Shown here one piece after another: positions 7,761-15,027 of a stretch of 36,447 bases of DNA. The position numbers and the translations under genes were made by a program. Each line of letters begins with the position of its first letter. Position 1 is the first letter of the stretch. The notes under the pieces are model-generated. The model made no database searches, was not told where the DNA came from, and saw only the letters and a list, made by a program, of their open reading frames with translations. This DNA is from Magnetococcales bacterium DCbin4 (GTDB lineage: Bacteria > Pseudomonadota > Magnetococcia > Magnetococcales > UBA8363), in the NCBI GenBank assembly GCA_002753735.1, contig PEAN01000038.1:1-36447 (forward strand). Direction: 5' to 3'.

Positions 7761-8263
7761 GCGACCTTTCTTTTTGCCTGTTCAGCCGAGAGGAAGCGAT
7801 CCACTGGCTGGAGCATCCCGATCACCCATCGCTCCTCCGCGGGGTGGTGAGCATCGGCGATCCCGACTCCGCCCCCCCGGCGATCCTCGCCAACCTGACC
7901 TGCCCCATCCTGCGCCTGGCGTTCCTCGACCGCTACGACAGCGGCAGCGCGGCGGGCGTCATCGGTCCTTCTTCGGTTCACCTCCTGAAGCTGGAGGAAT
8001 TCGCCCGGATTCTGCATCCAAGATCGGGAACCACCTTGGTCCATTGCGACTCCGGCCGATCTCGCGGCCCGAGCGTGGGTTGGATCCTCGCCTGTTTTCT
8101 TGCGGGACCGGGCAGCGAAGCACCGCTTCTGAACCACATCCTTGCGCAACGGCCCGGAGCCGGATTGAACCCCTGGCTGATCACCCTGGCCCAACGGCAG
8201 TTTCAACGATTTGATTTTACCACCCCGGCGCTGAAACAGTTTAAGCACGGTGTCCGGCGCTGA
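7757..8263 (+). CDS. Small cysteine phosphatase (dual-specificity/tyrosine phosphatase-like)
   Basis: The protein has 168 residues. ATG 7757 overlaps the kinase stop (ATGA). The P-loop HCDSGRSRG has the C-x5-R signature with Cys97. The segment LAFLDRYD may hold the general acid, but the usual Asp loop is not certain. This is the last gene of the + strand operon and the second Cys-phosphatase in it. Its final residues, LKQFKHGVRR, recur in the same order at 11154-11183, where no complete gene remains. It may remove a phosphate from a late intermediate. Confidence 0.8.
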   Translation: MSDLSFCLFSREEAIHWLEHPDHPSLLRGVVSIGDPDSAPPAILANLTCPILRLAFLDRYDSGSAAGVIGPSSVHLLKLEEFARILHPRSGTTLVHCDSGRSRGPSVGWILACFLAGPGSEAPLLNHILAQRPGAGLNPWLITLAQRQFQRFDFTTPALKQFKHGVRR

Positions 8264-8378
8264 GGCACACCGTCGGAAAGGGGGTGAACCGGGAGGGGGC
8301 GACATTCAACCCTTGGTGCAGGTGTTCCACATCCATTTCTCAGGCTCGGATTTAAACCGGGCTTGCGCATGGAAACGG

Positions 8379-10100
8379 TTATCTTTCGTTATTATTTTCT
8401 TTGAGGTTGGCCATAATGCCATGAAGTGTCTGGATGTTGTTTTCAATTTTCTGAACATAGTATGAAGCCCCGCCCTCCTGGGCGACATCCAGGGCATTCT
8501 GATAAGCGATCATGCCCTCTTTCAGTCTGTCCGCGTTATGTTCACGTTCCCCCAAGATCTTGAGAGCAATACCCAGATTGTTCTGAGTAATGGCCCAATA
8601 CAGGGGGACGCGGTTCCGAGTCCTTTCCTTGAGCGCCTCCCTGAAGGCTTGAACCGCTTCCTCCAGTTTAGCCGTCCCACTTCCACGTTCGCCCAAGCTT
8701 TGGAGAGCAATACCCAGATTGTTCTGAGTAATGGCCCAATCCAGGGGGACGCGGTCCCGGGTGCATTCCTTGAGCGCCTCCGTGAAGGCTTGAACCGCTT
8801 CCTCCAGTTTGGCCGTTCCGCTTTCACGCTCGCCCAATCTCATGAGAGCAGTACCCAGATTATTCTGAGTCGCAGCCCAATCCAGGGGTACGCGGTCCCG
8901 GGTGAATTCCTTGAGCGCCTCCCTGTAGGCTTGAACCGCTTCCACCAGTTTGGCCGTCCCGCTTTCACGTTCGCCCAATCTATGCAGAACATTACCCAGA
9001 TTGTTCTGGGTAATGGCCCAATCCAGGGGGACGCGATCCCGGGTTCTTTCCTTGAGCGCCTCCCTGTAGGCTTGAACCGCTGCCTCCAGTTTGACCGTCC
9101 CACTTTCACGTTCGCCCAAGATCCGGAGAGCATTACCCAGATTGTTCTGAGTCGCGGCCCAATACAGGGGTACGCGGTTTCGAGTCATTTCCTTGAGCGC
9201 CTCCCTGTAGGCATGAACCGCTTCCTCCAGTTTGGCCGTCCCGCTTTCACGTTCACCCAATCTCATGAGAGCATTACCCAGATGGCCTTGCATTCTGGCC
9301 CAATCCTGGGGAGCACTGTCCTGGGGGTGCATCTCCAGAAGTTTGGCGGCGCGTTGAATCGCTGTAGCCAGCGCGGCATGATCGCCAAACTCATCCCCCA
9401 ATTTGAACCATGCGTCATATTCTTTTTCCAGCCAGACAACGCTTTGTTTTTTATTGGATGGTAGCAGGGTATCGGCGGCGGTGGCGTAATATTGGGCGGC
9501 TTCTGCATAACGCAGGCGGGTCATGGCCAAGTCCCCCCGGTTGGCCCAGACGGCGGCCATTTCCGCTCCCTGCTGCTCCAACATCCGCTTGAACAAATCG
9601 TCAGCGTCATCGAAGCGACGAGCTTCAATAGCCTTTCTCGCTTCCTGTTGCAACGTCGCATCGCCCACGGACGTGGCTTGGGCCTGCGTGCGCAATTCGT
9701 TATAGCGGCCGGCGATTTCCACCAACTTTGTCAGCCACTGTTCCGGGGGGACGTTTTGTTCCTTGATGATCGTAAAGAAACTTTGAATCGCCCCTTCCTG
9801 CACCCCCAGCCGCTTTTCCTGCTCCCGGAGGACACGTTGTTGTTCCTGGTTCAACCCTTGCCAATGGGCAGCAACGGCATCCAGTAAAACTTTGCCCCCC
9901 TCAGCAGTCAGTCCAATATTGCTGGTTTTGTACGAAACCTGAACGTTGCCAGGAGTCGTCGAAGTTTTTCCAAAGTAAATCGTTGCCACAACCGCCGCAA
10001 TCGCTACCACAACCGCCGCAAAAGCCGCCACCGCTTGCAAAGGTTCCGATTCCTTGGTGATCCACATCCAGGTCTCATTCATCCATATCTCAACACCCAT
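8379..10100 (-). CDS. Membrane-anchored tetratricopeptide (TPR) repeat protein
   Basis: The protein has about 573 residues. ATG at 10100 is chosen because GAGGGG lies just upstream; ATG 10181 would add 27 residues, overlap the upstream gene and lacks a ribosome site. A single membrane segment lies at about residues 23-43 (AVAAFAAVVVAIAAVVATIY), followed by a Gln/Glu-rich, probably helical stretch. Five near-identical 47-residue units follow (core GERESGTAKLEEAVQAY and TQNNLGNAL), plus a divergent sixth. In DNA this is a 141-bp tandem repeat. This TPR subtype commonly serves as a protein-interaction scaffold. It is convergent with the phosphatase gene and has no evident biosynthetic role. Confidence 0.85.
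   Translation of the reverse strand: MGVEIWMNETWMWITKESEPLQAVAAFAAVVVAIAAVVATIYFGKTSTTPGNVQVSYKTSNIGLTAEGGKVLLDAVAAHWQGLNQEQQRVLREQEKRLGVQEGAIQSFFTIIKEQNVPPEQWLTKLVEIAGRYNELRTQAQATSVGDATLQQEARKAIEARRFDDADDLFKRMLEQQGAEMAAVWANRGDLAMTRLRYAEAAQYYATAADTLLPSNKKQSVVWLEKEYDAWFKLGDEFGDHAALATAIQRAAKLLEMHPQDSAPQDWARMQGHLGNALMRLGERESGTAKLEEAVHAYREALKEMTRNRVPLYWAATQNNLGNALRILGERESGTVKLEAAVQAYREALKERTRDRVPLDWAITQNNLGNVLHRLGERESGTAKLVEAVQAYREALKEFTRDRVPLDWAATQNNLGTALMRLGERESGTAKLEEAVQAFTEALKECTRDRVPLDWAITQNNLGIALQSLGERGSGTAKLEEAVQAFREALKERTRNRVPLYWAITQNNLGIALKILGEREHNADRLKEGMIAYQNALDVAQEGGASYYVQKIENNIQTLHGIMANLKENNNER
8540..9262 (-). repeat. 141-bp tandem repeats within the TPR gene
   Basis: About five units of 141 bp each encode one 47-residue TPR pair. 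For example, ttgttctg recurs at 9001 and 9142. Units differ by scattered substitutions, which indicates fairly recent expansion. Confidence 0.85.
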
Positions 10101-10164
10101 GCCGCCCCCCTCGACCCGAACTACAACCCCAGGATTGCCACTCCCCACTACATCGCCTTCTTGC

Positions 10165-11046
10165 TCATCCTCCAAACACATCGTTCAGGGATGGGGCATC
10201 CAATACCCGATCCGTCCAGGTCTCCAGGGTGGGAAGATCGGCCTGGGCCAGCTTGTCCGAAACCCCTTCAGGCAATACTCCGAAACGGCGGGATAACAAG
10301 CGCCGCAACACAGCGGCGGCTTCTTCCCGGCGTCCCTCTTCCCGCGCCAACTGAACCGCCCCCTGGGCATCGGTGATGGCGATGCCCGCTTTTTCGTAAT
10401 ATTCGTATTCCTCCGCCGTCATGTTGGCCACCATGGCCTTCTCAAAAGCATGGCGGATCGGTGCCTCCCGTATCCTTTCGGGAATGGTCTCCAGCGTCCC
10501 GGCCCACTTGATGAAATAAATCCACTGATCCAAAACGTCGGTCAAAGTCTCCAGGGAACGGACGAATTTGGGTAGTTCAATGAAATAATGCAAAATTTCC
10601 AGGAGAAACGGTTGCCCCGTCACCGTTTCCCGGGATTCATGGCGGGAAACGCAATGGTCAAACCCTTCAAACAGAATGAAATCGGTGATGGTGATGGCAA
10701 TCACCTGGTTGAGCCTGGGATAATCCTCGCCTTTTTCAATCTGATGGACGTAGGCTTTGGCGGCGTTGTATTGAATGCGTTTCAAAAAAGCCGCCCCCTT
10801 TTGAATCTGCATTTCGACGATGTAGGTGATGCCCCGATGGTCGCGGCATTTCACATCCAGCACCGAATACTTCATCTCCCGTATTTTGGGCGCGAGAAAG
10901 GGATCCAGGATGGTGACCTCGGCAATACGACGGTCCCCTTCCAACCGGAGCAGGCTTTCCAAAAAGCTGATGAGAATATCCTTGGCGTCCTCGCTGCCGA
11001 AGATTTTCTTGAAGGCGAAGTCGATTCTCGGATCGATGAATTTCAC
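10165..11046 (-). CDS. Rpn family / PD-(D/E)XK nuclease-type 'transposase' with C-terminal DUF4351-like tail
   Basis: The protein has 293 residues. GTG at 11046 is preferred because the family normally begins with (M)KFIDPRxDFAFKKIFGSE; the open frame continues to 11142 but that extension has no family resemblance. Nuclease-fold signatures are YSVLDVKCRDHRGITYIVEMQ, with the D...ExQ arrangement of PD-(D/E)XK enzymes. The Arg/Glu-rich end (AVLRRLLSRRFG) and DLPTLETWTDRVLDA resemble the DUF4351-type tail seen in these proteins. Such genes occur in multiple copies and are associated with recombination (RpnA promotes RecA-independent recombination in E. coli). Its position between two copies of a shared coding tail supports an island insertion. 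No terminal inverted repeats were recognised. Confidence 0.85.
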   Translation of the reverse strand: MKFIDPRIDFAFKKIFGSEDAKDILISFLESLLRLEGDRRIAEVTILDPFLAPKIREMKYSVLDVKCRDHRGITYIVEMQIQKGAAFLKRIQYNAAKAYVHQIEKGEDYPRLNQVIAITITDFILFEGFDHCVSRHESRETVTGQPFLLEILHYFIELPKFVRSLETLTDVLDQWIYFIKWAGTLETIPERIREAPIRHAFEKAMVANMTAEEYEYYEKAGIAITDAQGAVQLAREEGRREEAAAVLRRLLSRRFGVLPEGVSDKLAQADLPTLETWTDRVLDAPSLNDVFGG

Positions 11047-11153
11047 TGGGTCAGCCCCGGGTGGCGGATGCACGAAATCATGTCGATTTTCGCTGAATTG
11101 GACACCAGCGTCCAGAACAAACCACCGGTGAACAATCACCATCAGTGAAAAAG

Positions 11154-11186
11154 CTGAAGCAATTCAAACATGGCGTTCGGCGCTAA
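11154..11186 (+). pseudogene. Remnant of a coding tail identical in protein to the end of the phosphatase gene
   Basis: These 33 bases encode LKQFKHGVRR plus a stop, the same decapeptide that ends the phosphatase at 8231-8263. The two copies differ only at silent third positions (seven codons) and in the stop codon (TAA versus TGA), which points to a genuine protein-coding homologue rather than chance. Upstream, the frame is blocked by a stop at about 11094-11096 and the rest of the protein is missing. It overlaps the stop of the convergent methyltransferase gene by a few bases. Confidence 0.55.
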
Positions 11187-11875
11187 AGACGCATCGCCTG
11201 GAACAGGATGAACCAGGGATGATGCGACAGTTTGGCAAAGGTCTCCCGGGCGGTGTGCTGCATTTGCGGCTGCGGCCCGGGTTCGACGATCCGTTCGATT
11301 TGAAAACCCGCCCCCCCGAGGTCGGCAACCATCGCTGAAAGCGGGCGGCGATAAAATACCATTTCGTAGGGACTGGGACCGAATTCCGACCAAATCTGGG
11401 TCAGGCGTTCCACGGCGAAATAATCGGAACCGCCCCAGGAATGATCGGCGCACGGATGATGGGTGGAGAACAGCAATCGTCCCCCGTCCGCCAGTACCCG
11501 GTGGAACTCCTTCAAGGTTGACTTCCAATCGGCGAGGTAGTGCATCGTCAACGAACAAAAGACCAGATCCACCGATCCTTCATCGAGAAACCCCAAAGGC
11601 TGACCCAGGTCGGCAAGCACCACCCGTCCCTCCCCCCCGAGACGGCGTTGGGCAAGTTCCACCATGGACGGATCGTTGTCCACCGCCACCACCCGGGCGC
11701 CACGCTCCTGCATCCAGGCAGCGTGATAACCCACGGCGCATCCGGCATCGAGAATCCGCAGCCCCTGCAACGACTCGGGCAACAACGCCCGCATGGCGGG
11801 ACGTTCGTACTGTTCGTTGTAGGCATTGTCACGACTGAAATGGTCATAGGCGGCGGCAAAAGAATCAAATTCCAT
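11183..11875 (-). CDS. Class I SAM-dependent methyltransferase
   Basis: The protein has 230 residues. Motif I ILDAGCAVGYHA, the acidic residue in VVAVDNDPSMVE, motif II VVLADLGQPLGF, VDLVFCSLTMHYL and motif III VLADGGRLLFSTHHPC are those of UbiE/Methyltransf_11-type enzymes. Its start overlaps the end of the TylF-like gene by 11 bp, making it the last gene of the - strand biosynthetic operon. It probably methylates O, N or C of the pathway product; the acceptor cannot be told from sequence. Confidence 0.9.
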   Translation of the reverse strand: MEFDSFAAAYDHFSRDNAYNEQYERPAMRALLPESLQGLRILDAGCAVGYHAAWMQERGARVVAVDNDPSMVELAQRRLGGEGRVVLADLGQPLGFLDEGSVDLVFCSLTMHYLADWKSTLKEFHRVLADGGRLLFSTHHPCADHSWGGSDYFAVERLTQIWSEFGPSPYEMVFYRRPLSAMVADLGGAGFQIERIVEPGPQPQMQHTARETFAKLSHHPWFILFQAMRL

Positions 11876-12620
11876 GATCGCTGTCCCTCGAACCCGTTGA
11901 TATCAATCCCATCCAAGGCCGACGCACGACGATGGCCTGGCCACTGGCAGTGTAGAGGGGGGTTTCGGGAAGATCGAGAAAGAATTCATCCACCGCCTTT
12001 TTCGCCCCCGGACATTTGGGAAAACCATAATCGTCAAACACCAGGATTCCCCCCGGTACCAAACGGGGATAAAAGAAACGGCAACACTCCAGAACGGATT
12101 GATGGATGTCCACGTCCACATGGACCAGTCCAAACCTTTTGTCGCCAATGGGACCGGCGGTATCGGGAAACACGCCGGGATAAAGGGTGACATGGGGCAA
12201 CGGTGCGAGGAAGTCCCGAACCTCCTGCAACGAAGTGTCGCCAAAATCGCCCTGGCGAAAATGATCCCACCGGGGATCGGTCTCCGGCATGCCGGCGAAC
12301 GTATCAAACACGTGGACCCACCGATCACCGTCCACCGCCAACAGATAGGCCGACCCTCCCCGATAACTGCCGACCTCGGCGATCTCCCCACCGAGGCCCC
12401 GGCTGTGGGCCACCAATTGGCGTAACATGTAGGCGCTGGGAGGCTCCACCCGGGTTCGATCCGCGACATGGCCCCAAAGTTCAAGAAATTCCCTGTCGGT
12501 CCACCAGGGTTCAAGCGGTGGGGTCGGATGAGGCAGGAGACGAAGCGTATAACCGAAACGTCGAAACACCCACCGGTCAAGATACCGGACGAACAGGGAA
12601 GGCATGGTCGATTTGTTCAT
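11865..12620 (-). CDS. TylF/MycF-type macrocin O-methyltransferase family protein
   Basis: The protein has 251 residues from ATG 12620, just downstream of the carbamoyltransferase stop. An earlier ATG at 12677 would overlap that gene, and no strong ribosome site is seen for either. The SAM motif EIAEVGSYRGGSAYLL, VFDTFAGMPETDP, HVDVDIHQSVLECC (metal-binding Asp residues) and GGILVFDDYGFPKCPGAKKA are hallmarks of the TylF family (PF05711). That family O-methylates sugar hydroxyls in natural products such as tylosin and mycinamicin. It fits O-methylation of a sugar or cyclised nucleoside skeleton. Confidence 0.9.
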   Translation of the reverse strand: MNKSTMPSLFVRYLDRWVFRRFGYTLRLLPHPTPPLEPWWTDREFLELWGHVADRTRVEPPSAYMLRQLVAHSRGLGGEIAEVGSYRGGSAYLLAVDGDRWVHVFDTFAGMPETDPRWDHFRQGDFGDTSLQEVRDFLAPLPHVTLYPGVFPDTAGPIGDKRFGLVHVDVDIHQSVLECCRFFYPRLVPGGILVFDDYGFPKCPGAKKAVDEFFLDLPETPLYTASGQAIVVRRPWMGLISTGSRDSDHGI

Positions 12621-12624
12621 GGCA

Positions 12625-14106
12625 TCAAAAAACCGTGACACCGGTCTCCCGTTGGAAGGTCTGTGCGTCGGCCCCATCGTTGACCATGGGTTTTCCTTTG
12701 ATATTGAGGCTGGTGTTGAGCAACATGGGACAACCGGTGCGCTCCTGGAATCGTTTCAATAGTCGATACAAGGTTGGGTTCTGGGCATGATCCACCGTCT
12801 GCACCCGGCTCGAACCATCGACATGGCAGATGGCGGGAAACAGGTGGGGGTAAAGGCAACGCCCGGTGATCTGCATATAGGGGGAGCTGGGCAACGGCAG
12901 GTCAAAAAATTCAGCCACCCGCTCCGCCAACACCACCGGGGCAAATGGTCGAAACGGCTCGCGCCGCTTGATTTCATTGACCCGATCCTTGACCGACTGC
13001 CCGCGCGGATCGGCCAGGAGGCTGCGGTTGCCCAGGGCACGGGGACCGAATTCGGCCCGTCCGTGGGCCAATCCCGCCATGCCATCCGTAAGCAGGGTTG
13101 CCACCACGCCGTCGAGGTCGGGATCACGGTTGAGGTCGTAACCCAGGTAAGGCCCCTCCCAGCGCACCGGTCGAGCGCCATGGGCCAGGGCGGCCCCCAG
13201 GGCGTTACCGGCATCGCCCGGATTGGGCATGATCCACAACCGGTCAAACAAACCGCTGCGCACCATCCGTTCGTTGGCAACACAGTTCAAGGCGAAACCA
13301 CCCGAAAACACCAGGTTGCGACTGGGAACCCTCTTGGCGACCCACGCCATCAGGCCAAGCAGAACCTCCTCGGCGATCTCCTGGACGCTGGCGGCCAACG
13401 TCTCGGGTTCGGTCAGTTCCGGATGCCATCCCCCCAGGCCACGATGCATATTGCGGCGCAGGCGAAAATGCGGCGGGAGCGTGGAACGAACGATCTCCCG
13501 GAGGATCAACTCCCGGTGACGCGGTTGGCCGAGGGCCGCCATGGCCATGAGGATGAATTCCTCCTCGTTGGGCTTGAGGCCGCAACGCTGGGTAAAGGCG
13601 GAATAAAACAGGCCGAGGCTGTGGGGATAACGCTGGACGAACAGACGTTTGAGCCGGTTGTTTCGTCCATGCCAGACGGACAGGGTATCCCACTCGCCAA
13701 TCCCGTCGGCCACCACCACTGCGGCGTCATCGAAAGGCGCCGTAAAAAAACCACCGGCGGCATGGGACTGGTGATGGCCGACGGTGACCAACGGAACGTC
13801 GGCCAACATCTCGAAGGAACGAATGTGGTCCAAAGGAGATGGCCCGGTCAGGAATTCCCGCAATCTCCCCGATCTCAGATGACGCAGCCGGGTCCGCCAC
13901 GGTCGTTCATGAAACACGATGCGATCAGGAGGACCCGCCGTCCGAAGGGCATCGAGAACTAACGCTTCGTTGAGCAGGGGATCATTCTTCAGACCCGAAT
14001 AACGTTCCGCATGAGCAGCGAACAAAATGCGCTGGCCACGGACGACCGCCAATCCGGCATCGTGTCCAAAACAACTGATTCCATAGAGCGTTTCCTCAAC
14101 GGTCAT
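12625..14106 (-). CDS. NodU/TobZ/CmcH-type O-carbamoyltransferase
   Basis: The protein has about 493 residues. ATG 14106 has GAGG eight bases upstream; ATG 14112 two codons earlier is equally possible. The N-terminal YgjD/Kae1-like domain has GISCFGHDAGLAVV, HHQSHAAGG (metal-binding His residues) and VVVADGIGEWDT. The C-terminal part has HGRAEFGPRALGNRSLLADPR and LLNTSLNIKGKP, both highly typical of this family. These enzymes make carbamoyl adenylate from carbamoyl phosphate and ATP and transfer the carbamoyl group to a hydroxyl of an antibiotic or sugar. Polyoxin uses a relative (PolO) for carbamoylpolyoxamic acid. The product here is likely carbamoylated. Confidence 0.92.
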   Translation of the reverse strand: MTVEETLYGISCFGHDAGLAVVRGQRILFAAHAERYSGLKNDPLLNEALVLDALRTAGPPDRIVFHERPWRTRLRHLRSGRLREFLTGPSPLDHIRSFEMLADVPLVTVGHHQSHAAGGFFTAPFDDAAVVVADGIGEWDTLSVWHGRNNRLKRLFVQRYPHSLGLFYSAFTQRCGLKPNEEEFILMAMAALGQPRHRELILREIVRSTLPPHFRLRRNMHRGLGGWHPELTEPETLAASVQEIAEEVLLGLMAWVAKRVPSRNLVFSGGFALNCVANERMVRSGLFDRLWIMPNPGDAGNALGAALAHGARPVRWEGPYLGYDLNRDPDLDGVVATLLTDGMAGLAHGRAEFGPRALGNRSLLADPRGQSVKDRVNEIKRREPFRPFAPVVLAERVAEFFDLPLPSSPYMQITGRCLYPHLFPAICHVDGSSRVQTVDHAQNPTLYRLLKRFQERTGCPMLLNTSLNIKGKPMVNDGADAQTFQRETGVTVF

Positions 14107-14119
14107 CTTCATGGCCTCG

Positions 14120-15007
14120 TCACGGATAGATGAAGGGATCAGCTTTGAAGGCACGACGGGCACGCAACCTGCCACGAAAACGCTCCAACCAGCCATGATT
14201 GACGCCAACATTCTGGAAGATCTGAGATTCCTTGGGTATGGGAAGGCCATCGAGCAACGATTGCCCAGCCAGATATCCCGCCAATCGTTCCGCCCAATAG
14301 TCGTGCCCGTCCTCGGCCGGATGGCGACCTTTCCACTGTGGCGTCGCCACCGACAAAATCTCCGCCATGGAACTGCCGCAGGTGACAAAGTTGAAATAGG
14401 TCCGCTGATCGACGGCACGCACATGGGCAACCTCGGAGCGCGCCATGGCGAAAATCTCCTGGCAGGACTTCAAGGCGTCGAAAAACAAGAAGCGCACGCC
14501 ATATCGTTGCAGAAACGCCTGCAAGGCCAACACCTGCGTGGCGAACCGGCATGCCGATTCATGATCGTTCCACGCCACCTCGCGATAGACCGTGTTGAGG
14601 CGGTTCAATTCCGGAAGATCAGGATAGTCATGATACGGAATCACCTGCTTCCAATGGCCATCGATGAAAAACTCCCGGCGCATGGGATCGGACCAACCGA
14701 TGACCACCAGAAGCCGCTCCCGCCCCGCCTCCCCCTCGGCATCGAGGAAATCGAGCACCCAACGGATCGTGGTCCGCAGGATACGGTCGTTGGAACCGCC
14801 AGGAATGCTGTCGTTGACCACCCGGCCCCCGCCCAACCGGTGGGCCAGCCGACTGGGCCAGGCATGTCCCTCCCGATAGGGATCATCGAGACAGACATGG
14901 GTTTCGGGATCGTCGATCAATTCGTAGCCATAGGTCATGGAACAACCGTTCGCATACAAAATCAATCGTTCGGATGTCCCGGCAGCAGAAGGCGGCATGG
15001 GATCCAT
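14120..15007 (-). CDS. SGNH/GDSL-like hydrolase or acyltransferase
   Basis: The protein has 295 residues; ATG 15007 follows AGGAGA. Block I is degenerate (YANGCSMTYGYEL, with Ser in the nucleophile position). VVNDSIPGGSNDRIL supplies the block II/III Gly and Asn, and HPAEDGHDYWAERLAGYL has the D-x-x-H-like block V. It lies 20 bp after the PKS stop and 7 bp before the carbamoyltransferase start region, in the same operon. Possible roles are hydrolysis or transfer of an acyl or ester group, for example release of a polyketide chain. The assignment of catalytic residues is tentative. Confidence 0.72.
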   Translation of the reverse strand: MDPMPPSAAGTSERLILYANGCSMTYGYELIDDPETHVCLDDPYREGHAWPSRLAHRLGGGRVVNDSIPGGSNDRILRTTIRWVLDFLDAEGEAGRERLLVVIGWSDPMRREFFIDGHWKQVIPYHDYPDLPELNRLNTVYREVAWNDHESACRFATQVLALQAFLQRYGVRFLFFDALKSCQEIFAMARSEVAHVRAVDQRTYFNFVTCGSSMAEILSVATPQWKGRHPAEDGHDYWAERLAGYLAGQSLLDGLPIPKESQIFQNVGVNHGWLERFRGRLRARRAFKADPFIYP

Positions 15008-15027
15008 GGCGTCGAAGTCTCCTGTTT

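Noticed and set aside
8540-9262. CRISPR array
   Set aside because: The 141-bp repeats are contiguous, in frame and encode TPR units; there are no short repeats with unique spacers.
10047-11148. + strand frames opposite the Rpn-type gene
   Set aside because: The - strand frame matches the nuclease family; the + frames are shadows, apart from the short tail at 11154-11186.
12787-13962. + strand open frame (391 codons) antisense to the carbamoyltransferase
   Set aside because: The - strand frame carries clear NodU/TobZ motifs throughout; this one has none.
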